DNA of 8,371 nucleotides from positions 1 to 8,371 of the forward strand of contig DATIKM010000034.1 of the NCBI GenBank assembly GCA_035477595.1, written 5' to 3'. Shown piece after piece: positions 1 to 7,372 of this stretch. The notes under the pieces were generated by a model. That model saw only the letters and a list, made by a program, of their open reading frames with translations, had not been told where the DNA came from and did not search any database. Position 1 is the first letter of the stretch; each line of letters opens with the position of its first letter. This stretch comes from DATIKM01 sp035477595 (GTDB taxonomy: Bacteria > Armatimonadota > Chthonomonadetes > Chthonomonadales > CAJBBX01). Both the position numbers and the translations under genes were made by a program.

Positions 1-108
1 ACCATCCCGCCGTGCGGACTGTGCTTCCAGCCGGGGCAGTGGGTGCGGGGGGATGCCCCAGACTCCGATCACCCCAACTCCGATCGGCCAAGCCATGGGC
101 GTGCCCAT
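1..108 (-). CDS. Gfo/Idh/MocA-like oxidoreductase, N-terminal fragment, apparent frameshift
   Basis: This is a partial gene running off the left edge. Reading leftwards from an ATG at 108 (or a second ATG at 96), the frame gives a Rossmann-like start, IGVGVIGV, typical of the NAD(P)-binding N-terminus of Gfo/Idh/MocA oxidoreductases. The same frame then degenerates into PPHPLPRLEAQ. Shifting one base from about position 56 or 47 onward gives RTHCPGWKHSPHGGMV, which resembles the family's usual 'H..GW..SP' segment. The spacing between the glycine motif and the His is exactly what the family shows once a single base is removed. The extra base could be in the six-G run at 47-52 or near 56. The gap to the dapA stop is 40 nt, so co-transcription is possible. 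No good ribosome-binding site precedes either ATG. The family match rests on about 35 residues recognised by eye, so it is tentative. Substrate unknown. Confidence 0.45.
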   Translation of the reverse strand, partial: MGTPMAWPIGVGVIGVWGIPPHPLPRLEAQSARRDG

Positions 109-122
109 CGCGACGGGATCGG

Positions 123-142
123 CGGCTCCGCGGGGGGAGCCG
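123..142 (-). terminator. GC-rich hairpin just after dapA, possible weak terminator
   Basis: A perfect 7-bp inverted repeat, CGGCTCC and GGAGCCG, has a 6-nt loop and begins 7 nt beyond the dapA stop codon. It could end or attenuate the asd-dapA transcript. On the minus strand no T-run follows it, so it is not a canonical intrinsic terminator. In DNA this GC-rich a 7-bp stem can also arise by chance. Confidence 0.3.
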
Positions 143-148
143 GAGCGT

Positions 149-1051
149 TCAGGCGGCGGCAGGCAGCAGGCCGGTCTCCTCGAGCGCGGCGCGCACGATG
201 GCGCGCTCCCGGTCGCTGGCCTCGACGAGCGGCAGGCGCACCCCGCCGACCGTGACGCCGATCAGGTTGAGGCCGGCCTTCACCGGCACGGGACTCGGCG
301 TTGTAGGTTGGAAGCAGGCCTTCACCACCGGGATCATGCTGGCGTGCAAGCGCGCGGCTTCCTCGGTGCGACCCGACGCGTAAGCCTCGCACATGGCCTT
401 CATCGTGGGCCCGACCAGATGGGACGTAACGCTCACCACCCCGTAGCCGCCGATCGAGAGCAGGGGGAGCACCAGGCCGTCCTCGCCGCTGTAGAGGCGG
501 AAGCCCGCCGGCGCACCCGCCAGGATCTCGGACGCCTGCAGCAGGTTGCCGCTCGCCTCCTTCACCGTGGTGACGTTGGGAAGGTCGCGCGCCAGCCGCA
601 GCACAGTCTGTGGGTCCACGTTAATGCCCGTGCGGCCCGGGATGTTGTAGACCATCACCGGGATGGCGACGGCCTCGGCGCAGGCGCGGAAGTGCCGGTA
701 GAGTCCCTCCTGAGAGGGCTTGTTGTAGTACGGCGCCACAAGCAGGAGGCCGTCTGCCCCGAGGGCAGCGGCCTCCTTCGACATCTGCACGGAGAAGGCG
801 GTCTCGTTGTCGCCGGTACCCGCGATAACCGGCCCGCGGCCGCGGATGATCTCGCGCACCAGCGCAAACATGTGCAGCTTCTCTTCGTGCGTCAGTGTGG
901 GCGCCTCGCCCGTGGTGCCGCACACCACCAGCCCTTCGGATCCGTTCGCCAGCAGGTGCTCGACCAGTCGCTCGACGGCTGGCTCGTCGATCCGGCCCTC
1001 GGCATCGAAGGGCGAAACCATCGCGGTCAGCACGCGTCCCCAGTCGCTCAT
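149..1051 (-). CDS. dapA: 4-hydroxy-tetrahydrodipicolinate synthase
   Basis: DapA condenses pyruvate with L-aspartate-4-semialdehyde, the first committed step of the diaminopimelate/lysine pathway, in the cytosol. The 300-residue product has the usual length and is a complete class I aldolase TIM barrel. Visible landmarks are GTTGE at 45-49 (the Thr pair of the proton relay), APYYNKPSQEGLY at 106-118, YNIPGRTG at 135-142 (catalytic Tyr135 and substrate-binding Arg140), the Schiff-base Lys164 in VKEASGNL, and GGYGVVSV at 201-208. I chose the ATG at 1051 over an in-frame start at 1087. It gives the normal N-terminus SDWGRVLTAM, it overlaps the asd stop by 4 nt (ATGA), and it has GGGGAG 6 nt upstream. 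The longer start would add 12 residues (MDPARMPTGERT) that are only an out-of-frame reading of the asd end. The overlap with asd, whose product is its substrate, implies translational coupling. Confidence 0.96.
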   Translation of the reverse strand: MSDWGRVLTAMVSPFDAEGRIDEPAVERLVEHLLANGSEGLVVCGTTGEAPTLTHEEKLHMFALVREIIRGRGPVIAGTGDNETAFSVQMSKEAAALGADGLLLVAPYYNKPSQEGLYRHFRACAEAVAIPVMVYNIPGRTGINVDPQTVLRLARDLPNVTTVKEASGNLLQASEILAGAPAGFRLYSGEDGLVLPLLSIGGYGVVSVTSHLVGPTMKAMCEAYASGRTEEAARLHASMIPVVKACFQPTTPSPVPVKAGLNLIGVTVGGVRLPLVEASDRERAIVRAALEETGLLPAAA

Positions 1052-2082
1052 CGTGCGCTCCCCGGTGGGCATCCGCGCCGGATCCACTCCAGCGCAATCT
1101 GGTAGCCGTTCAGCGCGGCGCCCTTCAGAATCTGGTCGCCGGACACGAACAGGTCGATGGCGTTCTCGTTGGAGAGGTCGTTGCGGATGCGGCCCACCAG
1201 CACCTCATCGCGGCCGGTCGCCTCGATCGGCATCGGGAAGTGGTTGTGCTCCACGTCGTCGACCAGCGCCACGCCGGGAAACACGTGCAGCGCTTCGCGC
1301 ACCGCGTTGAGCGACGGCCGGCCACCCTCGAACTCCACGTTGATGCTCTCGGAGTGTGCTCGGATGACGGGCACGCGGACGCAGGTTGCCGTGACCTTCA
1401 GCGCGTCGTCGTGCAGGATCTTCTTAGCCTCTGCGATCATCTTGCGCTCCTCTTCGTTGTAGCCGGTCTCGTCGATCGACGAGTTGTGGGAGAAGAGGTT
1501 GAACGCGATGGGGTGCGGAAACACGACAGGCGTGACGGGATCCTTGCGGAGCACGCACGCCGTCTGGTCGAGGAGCTCCTCCATTGCCCGGGCGCCCGCG
1601 CCGCTCGCGGCCTGATAGGTCGAGACCACGACGCGGCGCAGCTTCCCGAGCTTGCGCAGGGGCGCCAACGCCATCAGCAGGATGATGGTCGAGCAGTTGG
1701 GGTTGGCAACGATGCCGCGGTGCCAGTCGATGTCCTCGGGGTTCACCTCCGGCACGACGAGCGGCGTGTCGGGGTCCATCCGGTAGGCGGACGAGTTGTC
1801 GATCACGAGGGCGCCCGCACGAACCGCCTCAGGGGCGAATGCGTGGCTTCGCGACGAGCCTGCGGAGAAGAAGGCGATGTCGCAGCCGGCGAAGCAGCCT
1901 TCGCTGAGGACCTCCACGCGATGGTCGCGCCCGCGGAACCGGATATCGCGTCCGGCGGACCGCTCCGAGGCGAGAAGGCGGACCGATGCGAGGGGGAAGT
2001 CGCGGCCCTCAAGGACGCGCAGGAACTCCGCGCCTACGGCGCCGGTGGCGCCCGCGATGGCCACATGGTACTCTCGAGCCAC
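1048..2082 (-). CDS. asd: aspartate-semialdehyde dehydrogenase
   Basis: Asd reduces L-aspartyl-4-phosphate to L-aspartate-4-semialdehyde with NADPH, at the branch point of lysine/diaminopimelate, threonine and methionine synthesis. The 344-residue product is normal for the shorter Gram-positive/archaeal-like branch. The N-terminal Rossmann motif GATGAVG is at 11-17, FFSAGSSRS at 71-79, and the nucleophile Cys130 lies in ANPNCSTI. STYQAASG (154-161) carries the active-site Gln157, and RAHSE (241-245) contains the catalytic His243. The start is GTG at 2082, fixed by a strong AAGGAG 6 nt upstream and by the family N-terminus EYHVAIAGATG. It is the first gene after a 232-nt gap, so its promoter is probably there. 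It overlaps dapA by 4 nt. An aspartokinase gene is not in the window. Confidence 0.96.
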   Translation of the reverse strand: MAREYHVAIAGATGAVGAEFLRVLEGRDFPLASVRLLASERSAGRDIRFRGRDHRVEVLSEGCFAGCDIAFFSAGSSRSHAFAPEAVRAGALVIDNSSAYRMDPDTPLVVPEVNPEDIDWHRGIVANPNCSTIILLMALAPLRKLGKLRRVVVSTYQAASGAGARAMEELLDQTACVLRKDPVTPVVFPHPIAFNLFSHNSSIDETGYNEEERKMIAEAKKILHDDALKVTATCVRVPVIRAHSESINVEFEGGRPSLNAVREALHVFPGVALVDDVEHNHFPMPIEATGRDEVLVGRIRNDLSNENAIDLFVSGDQILKGAALNGYQIALEWIRRGCPPGSAR

Positions 2083-2088
2083 GAGGGT

Positions 2089-2094
2089 CTCCTT
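2089..2094 (-). promoter_or_regulatory. Ribosome-binding site of asd
   Basis: AAGGAG, within TTAAGGAGAC, is a near-perfect Shine-Dalgarno sequence 6 nt before the GTG at 2082. It decides the start of asd in favour of this GTG. Confidence 0.8.
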
Positions 2095-2106
2095 AAGGGC
2101 GATGCG

Positions 2107-2123
2107 GCGGCCGGCTAGGCCGC
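2107..2123 (-). other. GC hairpin in the asd leader
   Basis: A perfect 6-bp inverted repeat, GCGGCC and GGCCGC, has a 5-nt loop and lies 12 nt upstream of the asd Shine-Dalgarno sequence. If the transcript starts upstream, this stem would sit in the asd 5' leader. No T-run follows, so it does not look like a terminator for the upstream gene. The role is inferred only from position. Confidence 0.35.
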
Positions 2124-2145
2124 AGCGGTGGTTCGAACCAGCGGT
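2124..2145. repeat. 12-bp palindrome flanked by AGCGGT direct repeats upstream of asd
   Basis: TGGTTCGAACCA at 2129-2140 is a perfect 12-bp palindrome. It sits between two direct copies of AGCGGT, at 2124-2129 and 2140-2145. The layout is compact and symmetric and lies about 45-60 bp upstream of the asd start, which would suit an operator or a processing site. The GGTTCGAACC core also resembles a tRNA T-arm, but no anticodon or D-arm is present nearby. Function is unproven. Confidence 0.35.
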
Positions 2146-2314
2146 TTCCCGGAGCGTGATGCGGCCGCCCGGAAGGTTCGTTCATCATACCCGACGAGAT
2201 CGCCCTCGAGCCCATGGCCAGCGCCTGCCGATCGCACGCCGGCAGGAGCTCACGCGGGACCCAGTCCGCGGGCACGCGATCACGCTTCTTGAGCGCAAGA
2301 GGCAGTGACGCCTG

Positions 2315-3334
2315 CTACGGCTTGAGGATCACTTTCAGCGTGTCGCCCGGGTCGCGGGCCAGCCGCTCGAAGACGGCATGGCCCTCCTCCAACGGCGCCT
2401 CGACGACGTGGGCGGCGATGTTCACCTCACCCTCGGCCAGCAGGCGCTGCGAGGTGCGGAAGTCCGCCTCTGTGTAGCAGAACGACCCCTGCAGACGGAT
2501 CTCGTGGCGGACCACCGCGGCGAAGTTGATCTCGCTCGAGCCCTCGTGAAGGCCCAGTAACAGGACCTCGCCGCCCTTGCGCGTCATGGCGACGGCCCAT
2601 CGCCGCACCTCGCCGGACCCGACGGCGTCGATGGCTACGTCCACGCCGCGCCCGCCGGTCCACTCCAGCACTGCGTCTGCGGGGTTCTGCATCCGCGGGT
2701 CGATGGCCAGCCTCGCGCCGTGGAGCCGCGCCACTGCGAGGCGCGCTGGGTTGGTGTCAGCCACGACGATCCGGCGGTACCCGAGCGCGCGGGCAAGCTG
2801 CAGCAGGAGGATGCCCTGGGTCCCACCGCCCAGGATGGCGAGGCTGCCGAACCCATGCCTCTCGATCAGGCCGAACAGATGCACGCCGTTGGCCAGCGGC
2901 TCAGTCATCGCGGCCTGCGCGAGCGGCGCGGTAGGGTCTACTGGCAGCAGGTTGCGCGCGGCCACCGCCACACGCTCGGCGAAGGCGCCGGGCTCCTGGT
3001 CCATGCCGAGCAGGATCCACCCGCTGCAGATGTTGGCCTTGCCAGCCCGGCAGTTCTCGCAGCGGGTGCATGCCTGCACCGGGTTCGCTACCACGCGGTC
3101 ACCGATCCGGAACGGCCAGTCGCCCGGCGGAGCGCTCAGCACCGTGCCGACGACCTCATGGCCGAGAATCAGGGGTGGGTGTCGCCGGGTGCTGTGGCCC
3201 AGAAAGCCCGCCATGTCGGAGCCGCAGATGCCGGTGCCGAGCACCTGCAGCACGGCCTGGTCCGGGCGCGGCTGTGGCTCGGGCTCGTCGCGCACCTCGA
3301 GCGTGCGCGGCTTCGTGCAAACGAGAGCCTTCAT
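2315..3334 (-). CDS. Zinc-dependent medium-chain alcohol/polyol dehydrogenase
   Basis: This 339-residue protein is a complete medium-chain dehydrogenase/reductase that oxidises an alcohol or polyol with NAD(P). The GroES-like N-terminal domain has the catalytic-zinc residues Cys37 (GTGICGSD) and His59-Glu60 (GHE), with Glu145 in TEPLANG as the likely further ligand. The structural-zinc lobe has Cys89, Cys92, Cys95 and Cys103. The Rossmann domain has the glycine motif GGGTQG at 169-174 and an acidic Asp193 after the second strand, which favours NAD over NADP. The overall pattern is closest to the sorbitol/threonine/galactitol-phosphate dehydrogenase branch. The substrate cannot be read from the sequence. 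The ATG start has AAGGGG 5 nt upstream. The gene follows the macro-like gene by 46 nt and is the last gene before the 232-nt gap upstream of asd. Confidence 0.9.
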   Translation of the reverse strand: MKALVCTKPRTLEVRDEPEPQPRPDQAVLQVLGTGICGSDMAGFLGHSTRRHPPLILGHEVVGTVLSAPPGDWPFRIGDRVVANPVQACTRCENCRAGKANICSGWILLGMDQEPGAFAERVAVAARNLLPVDPTAPLAQAAMTEPLANGVHLFGLIERHGFGSLAILGGGTQGILLLQLARALGYRRIVVADTNPARLAVARLHGARLAIDPRMQNPADAVLEWTGGRGVDVAIDAVGSGEVRRWAVAMTRKGGEVLLLGLHEGSSEINFAAVVRHEIRLQGSFCYTEADFRTSQRLLAEGEVNIAAHVVEAPLEEGHAVFERLARDPGDTLKVILKP

Positions 3335-3380
3335 CGGTTCCCCTTCAGCGCCTGGCTATGCCGGCGGTCAGGCGGCCCCG

Positions 3381-4079
3381 TCAGGTCGCCGCCGGGCTCG
3401 GCGAGGCCGGATGGCTGTGCGTCCGCTCGTGCCGTTCGAGTTCGGCGGCCCAGACGTCCTCCACCCCTGGGCGCCACACCCAGATCAGCACCTCGTCGGC
3501 GGGCCCCGCCGACGCGCGCACAGCGTCCAGCACCGCTTCGGCGATCGGCCTGCAGGTCTCTCGACGTTGCTCGTCGGTAATCGTGCGCGGTTGGCTCAGA
3601 AGGTCCTCGGTGAAGTCGGGGATCAGCACCGAGCCGCCTCCCGCCCCGCGTGCCATGTCGATGGCGTTCGCGACCGCGGTGCGAATCAGCTCGGTGTTGC
3701 AGCGCTTTCGCTCGTCCGTGACCACCGCGAGGGCCGTGCGGCGGAAGCGATACTTCCCGCCGCCGACGATGGCAGCCGCGCCCGGCTGCAGCGGCGCGAC
3801 GGCGTCCGCCTCTCGCTGCGCCGCGCCTGCAGTGGCGTCGCGGATCCACTTGGCGATCCCCACGATCATCCTCAGGTCGGGCGCGACGGGCGCCACGATG
3901 GTCGCCACGCGGCGCGGCATCCGGCGCTCGCGCACCCAGAGGGACACGCGGGTGTTGCCGAGGCGGATGCGCCGCAGTGGGCGAGGCCGCAGAAGCGCCC
4001 ATGCGACGACGCCGGCGAGCACAGCCAGCACCAGCAGCACTGCGGCGCCCAGCGCCCACACCCACAGCGGCAACAGCAT
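3381..4079 (-). CDS. Membrane-anchored, divergent macrodomain-like protein
   Basis: The 232-residue product begins with one strong transmembrane segment (about residues 4-30), followed by Arg-rich RPRPLRR (31-37), which suggests an inner-membrane anchor with the rest in the cytoplasm. From about 58 to 215 the order of elements resembles a macro domain: strand IVAPVAPDL, helix KWIRDATAGAAQ, a PLQPGAAAIVGGGKY turn (96-110), strand TALAVV, helix ELIRTAVANAIDMA, strand SVLIPD (150-155), helix RPIAEAVLDAV, and last strand EVLIWVW. The usual ADP-ribose signatures are missing: APVAPD stands where NxAN is expected, and DFTEDLLSQP where the glycine-rich phosphate loop should be. The ATG start has GAGGTG 7 nt upstream. 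It lies 53 nt after addB and 46 nt before the dehydrogenase. The fold is assigned by eye. The gene is more certain than the family name. Confidence 0.75.
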   Translation of the reverse strand: MLLPLWVWALGAAVLLVLAVLAGVVAWALLRPRPLRRIRLGNTRVSLWVRERRMPRRVATIVAPVAPDLRMIVGIAKWIRDATAGAAQREADAVAPLQPGAAAIVGGGKYRFRRTALAVVTDERKRCNTELIRTAVANAIDMARGAGGGSVLIPDFTEDLLSQPRTITDEQRRETCRPIAEAVLDAVRASAGPADEVLIWVWRPGVEDVWAAELERHERTHSHPASPSPAAT

Positions 4080-4132
4080 CCTTGTTCACCTCTCGTGGCG
4101 CGACCGTGCGCCCGGCGGCGCCTTGTGCAAGC

Positions 4133-7100
4133 CTACCCTACGCCGGGCGAGGTTCCAGCATCGGCGTCGGCTTCGTCGCGCGCGGGCAGCGGTTCGCCGT
4201 CGTGTCCCTCCGCGTCCGTGGTCCGGCAGACGTGCCCGAAGGCGCAGAACCGGCAGTGGTCGCCCGCGGTTGGCGTGATGTCTCCGGAGCGGATGCCGGC
4301 GACCGCCGCACGCACGGTGTTCTCGGCGGCATGCACCATGTCGTCGTACTCGGTCTGGCTGAGAGGCTTCGCCACGGTGCCGCTCTCGTGATCGGCGTCC
4401 GGCCCGAACGCAGCGGGGTCCACGTGTTGCGTGCGGTAGAGGCGCGGGCGGCACTCACCGCGCAGCGAGTCGTAGCACGCGGCGGCGCCGGTGAGGCCCC
4501 AGACCCGTTCAATGGCGAGCAGGTAGACGGGAAGCTGAATGCTCTCGCCCTTCCGCATCTTGGCATAGAGCGGCGGGCGGCCGGTCTTATAGTCGAGCAC
4601 GAGCGCGCGCGTGCCGTCGGGTGCAAGGTCCACGCGATCGATGACGCCGCTCACCTTGATCGGGGGACCGTCCGGCGCCTCGATGAGGAGAGGCTGGTCG
4701 CTCCGGGAAGCGGCGTCCAGGCCCAGCTCACCGCAGGAGCCGCTCGGGCGGATCGGGCGCCGGCCCTGCGGGCCAAAGGCGAGCTCGTGGTAGGTTGGGC
4801 GCCAGCCGGTTGCCTGGCGGTAGCGCGCTTCTCGCTCCGCGAACCCCTCCACCGCCTCGCGGAGGGAGCGCTTCAGCATCTCCGCCATGTAGGCCGGAGC
4901 GTCGATGTCGGCGCGAGCCAGGCGATCGTCCAGCGCGTCGGTCACGAGCCTTCGCAGCTCATCGACGTCCTCCGCGACGCCGGCCCTCGGGTCGCGCATC
5001 GCCATCGAGAGCGCCTCATGCCAGATGCTCCCACGGCGAGCGTCGCCGGCAGGGTCCATGTCCTCGCGCAGGCGCAGGGCGGACAGCGCAAAATGCTTGA
5101 ACGGGCAGAGACGGTAGGTCTCTATCTCGCTGATGGAGTAGGCGCGCGGCCGCGTGTACCGGCTCAGTTGCGCATCCCGCTCGATCCGGGGCGCGGGCGG
5201 CAGAAGGCGGCTCTCGATGGCCCGGACGATGGCCGCACTCACGGCGTCGTCGAGACGCAGACCTGCGTCGCCCGCGAGGCGCAGCACCTCATCGTGCCAG
5301 CCGGGCCGATGAGATGGGCTGCCGCCTGTGGCGAGCGCGCTGGCGCAGAGCAGGCGGTCGGAGGGCTCGTCGACGCACTCCGCGGCCAGCGGCGCGACAT
5401 CCGCGAGCGTCCGGACGGATGTCGTAAGCGGGCCCATCGCCGCCTCCACCTCATCGATGAAGAAGGAGCGCAGGTTGTCGCTGTCATCGCTGGCGCGCGG
5501 GTACGAGAGAATGAGCCTCCGGCCGGGCGCTGTGACGGCGCAGTAGAAGCGGAGGCGCTCCTCGTCGGCCTGCCCGGCGCGCGGCTCGAGCGCGATGCCG
5601 TGCGCTCGCATGGCCTCACGCTCCTCCTCCCGGAAGAACGGGTCCTCCACAACGCGTCGTGGAAACACCCGCTCAGTAAGCCCCATGACCGCGACCAGGT
5701 CAAGGTCGCGCTCCCGGGTCTGGTGGGGTTCGAGCACCAGCACGCGCCTGGCGCGCTCCGCATCGAGGTCGGCGCCGGGAGCGCCCGGCCCCGCCAGCAC
5801 ATCGAGGCGCGCGCCCTCCCACTGCGCGAGCAGCAGGTCGCGGATCAGGGCAAGACCCACATCATGGTCGACAGCGGGTCGCAGAGCGCGCTCGAGGTGG
5901 GCGATGCTCTTCGACAGCGCGCCGAGCGCCTGTGCGTCTTCCGCGGCGCCGTCCGTTGGAGGAACCTGGCCCGTGGCGAGCGCGTTCCGCAGCCATGTCA
6001 CGCACGTGGCTACGCTCCGGGCAGCGTCCGCACCGGTACGGCTCTGACGGATCAGATCGCCCAGATGCGTGCGCGCAGCGTCGGGCCCGTCCCCCGGGCT
6101 CGTGAGGAGGCCCTCCCAGGCCTCAGCGCCGTCACGGAGGCCGCGGCGACGCGCTTCCCGCCACAGCCTGGCGAGCGCGAGCCGGCCGGCTCCGTCCACT
6201 GCGGCGTCGAGGTAGGCGAGAACGTCGTCGCGCATCCAGCCGCCCAGCACCACGCGCAGAAGGGCATCGAGCTTGCGCGCCAGCCGGTGCTGGCGCAGTG
6301 GCATCGCCTGGCCGAGCAGGACGGGAACGCCGAGCCGGTCGCAGATGCCCGGCAGGATGCCGCCATAGCTGCTCGCGGACCGCATGACAATGGCGCAGCG
6401 ATCCCACGGAACGCCTTCGTCGTCGTGCGCCCGGCGGAGCGCGCGTACCACCATCTCCGCCTCGGCATAGGGGTTCGGCGCCTCGAAGAGCCGCACGGCG
6501 GAGGCATCTGTCGCCCGTGGGGCGATTAACTCCTGGGAGAACAGCCCGCGCTCCAGCCTCACAAGGTCCGGGGTCCGCCCGTCCTCTCGCGGGGTTGTGA
6601 GCTCCGTCACGACGAGATCGAACTCGGCGCGCAGGGCGGACAGGGCGGAGGCCGTGGCCGCGAAGAGCAGCGGCCGACGCTCTTCGTACGGCAGCGTCAC
6701 GACGACGCGCACACCGGCCCGCGCGAGAGCGCCAAGGAGGCCGCGCCAGGCAGGCTCGAACCGCGTGAAGCCGTCGAAGACCACGGCCCGCATGGCCGCC
6801 GGTCGTTGCGCGACGCGCTCCGCTGCCCTCGCCGCAGCGGAGGCGGTGTCGTACAGTCTCCTGTCGGCGAGCTCGCGTTCGTAGGCGCGATGGAGCGCCG
6901 CGATCTCGGCCGCCTTGCGCCCAAACCCAGGGCTCCGAACCAAGGGCGCCGCATCGTTCGCGGCCTGCGCCAGCGCGTCGGGCGTGGTCCCGGTACGCTT
7001 CAGCTCCGCGATGCACTCCGCCAGCGCGGGCGCGAACCCGCGCGTGCCGCAGACGTGCTCGAAGTAGCTGCCCGCGCGGCACTCAGCGTCTGCCACGCGC

Positions 7101-7372
7101 TGGCAGATCAGAAGGCGCACACCGAACTCGGCGGCGTCGCCCGCGTTCGCGCCCTTGAGGAGACGCTCCACGAACGTAGCGAGCCCGACGGGTGCACACG
7201 CATCGAGGCCGGAAGCTCGGAGCATGGCGGCCATGCGACAGACCTGCCGCTCCGACGGTACGACCAGCGTGCCGCCCGCTTCATGCAGCCTGGCGATTGC
7301 CGCGGCGGACTTGCCGGACCGCGCCGGGCCCACGATCGCCTCGATGCGCGGGCGGACAGCCACGCCGCTCAC
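4133..7372 (-). CDS. addB: AddB-like ATP-dependent exonuclease/helicase subunit
   Basis: AddB works with AddA to resect double-strand breaks before recombination, the functional counterpart of RecBCD. This 1079-residue protein is slightly shorter than typical AddB. Its N-terminus has the Walker A site GPARSGKS (15-22) and VVFDGFTRFEP (197-207). The second helicase-like half contains VMGLTERVFP (562-571) and ADEERLRFYCAVT (602-614). The C-terminal PD-(D/E)XK nuclease has His785 in SIWHEAL, Asp912 in GVIDRVDL, Asp927-x-Lys929 in LDYKTG, and QLPVY (946-950). The iron-sulfur signature is complete: Cys756 in YRLCPFKHF, then Cys1040, Cys1043 and Cys1049 in C-x2-C-x5-C. All catalytic residues are present, so it should be active. 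The GTG start overlaps the propeller gene stop by 4 nt (GTGA); a second GTG 3 codons inside is possible. No addA is adjacent. Confidence 0.88.
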   Translation of the reverse strand: MSGVAVRPRIEAIVGPARSGKSAAAIARLHEAGGTLVVPSERQVCRMAAMLRASGLDACAPVGLATFVERLLKGANAGDAAEFGVRLLICQRVADAECRAGSYFEHVCGTRGFAPALAECIAELKRTGTTPDALAQAANDAAPLVRSPGFGRKAAEIAALHRAYERELADRRLYDTASAAARAAERVAQRPAAMRAVVFDGFTRFEPAWRGLLGALARAGVRVVVTLPYEERRPLLFAATASALSALRAEFDLVVTELTTPREDGRTPDLVRLERGLFSQELIAPRATDASAVRLFEAPNPYAEAEMVVRALRRAHDDEGVPWDRCAIVMRSASSYGGILPGICDRLGVPVLLGQAMPLRQHRLARKLDALLRVVLGGWMRDDVLAYLDAAVDGAGRLALARLWREARRRGLRDGAEAWEGLLTSPGDGPDAARTHLGDLIRQSRTGADAARSVATCVTWLRNALATGQVPPTDGAAEDAQALGALSKSIAHLERALRPAVDHDVGLALIRDLLLAQWEGARLDVLAGPGAPGADLDAERARRVLVLEPHQTRERDLDLVAVMGLTERVFPRRVVEDPFFREEEREAMRAHGIALEPRAGQADEERLRFYCAVTAPGRRLILSYPRASDDSDNLRSFFIDEVEAAMGPLTTSVRTLADVAPLAAECVDEPSDRLLCASALATGGSPSHRPGWHDEVLRLAGDAGLRLDDAVSAAIVRAIESRLLPPAPRIERDAQLSRYTRPRAYSISEIETYRLCPFKHFALSALRLREDMDPAGDARRGSIWHEALSMAMRDPRAGVAEDVDELRRLVTDALDDRLARADIDAPAYMAEMLKRSLREAVEGFAEREARYRQATGWRPTYHELAFGPQGRRPIRPSGSCGELGLDAASRSDQPLLIEAPDGPPIKVSGVIDRVDLAPDGTRALVLDYKTGRPPLYAKMRKGESIQLPVYLLAIERVWGLTGAAACYDSLRGECRPRLYRTQHVDPAAFGPDADHESGTVAKPLSQTEYDDMVHAAENTVRAAVAGIRSGDITPTAGDHCRFCAFGHVCRTTDAEGHDGEPLPARDEADADAGTSPGVG

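Noticed and set aside
53..2118. Two long plus-strand open frames opposite dapA and asd (53-1105 and 895-2118)
   Set aside because: They lie opposite two confidently identified enzymes and show no domain of their own.
2129..2140. GGTTCGAACC core as a tRNA T-arm
   Set aside because: The flanks do not pair into an acceptor stem and no anticodon or D-arm is found at the right distance on either strand.
2093..2275. 60-codon minus-strand frame between the dehydrogenase and asd
   Set aside because: It has no convincing ribosome-binding site, a Pro/Arg-rich tail and no recognisable motif, and it overlaps the leader elements of asd. It is in frame with the dehydrogenase stop, but readthrough is not supported.
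3331..4089. 252-codon minus-strand frame overlapping the macro-like gene and ending in an ATGA overlap with the dehydrogenase
   Set aside because: The overlap is tempting, but the translation is Arg/Gly/Ala-rich without structure. The competing frame at 3381-4079 has a clean transmembrane segment, alternating strands and helices, and a good ribosome-binding site.
2577..4391. 604-codon open frame on the plus strand
   Set aside because: It spans three minus-strand genes and two gaps, has no recognisable motif, and is rich in Arg, Ser, Ala and Pro, typical of a GC-rich shadow.
3977..6529. 850-codon open frame on the plus strand opposite addB
   Set aside because: It is antisense to a gene with complete nuclease, Walker A and iron-sulfur motifs. 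The translation is low-complexity Arg/Ala/Gly-rich with no recognisable domain, as expected for a shadow frame in GC-rich DNA.
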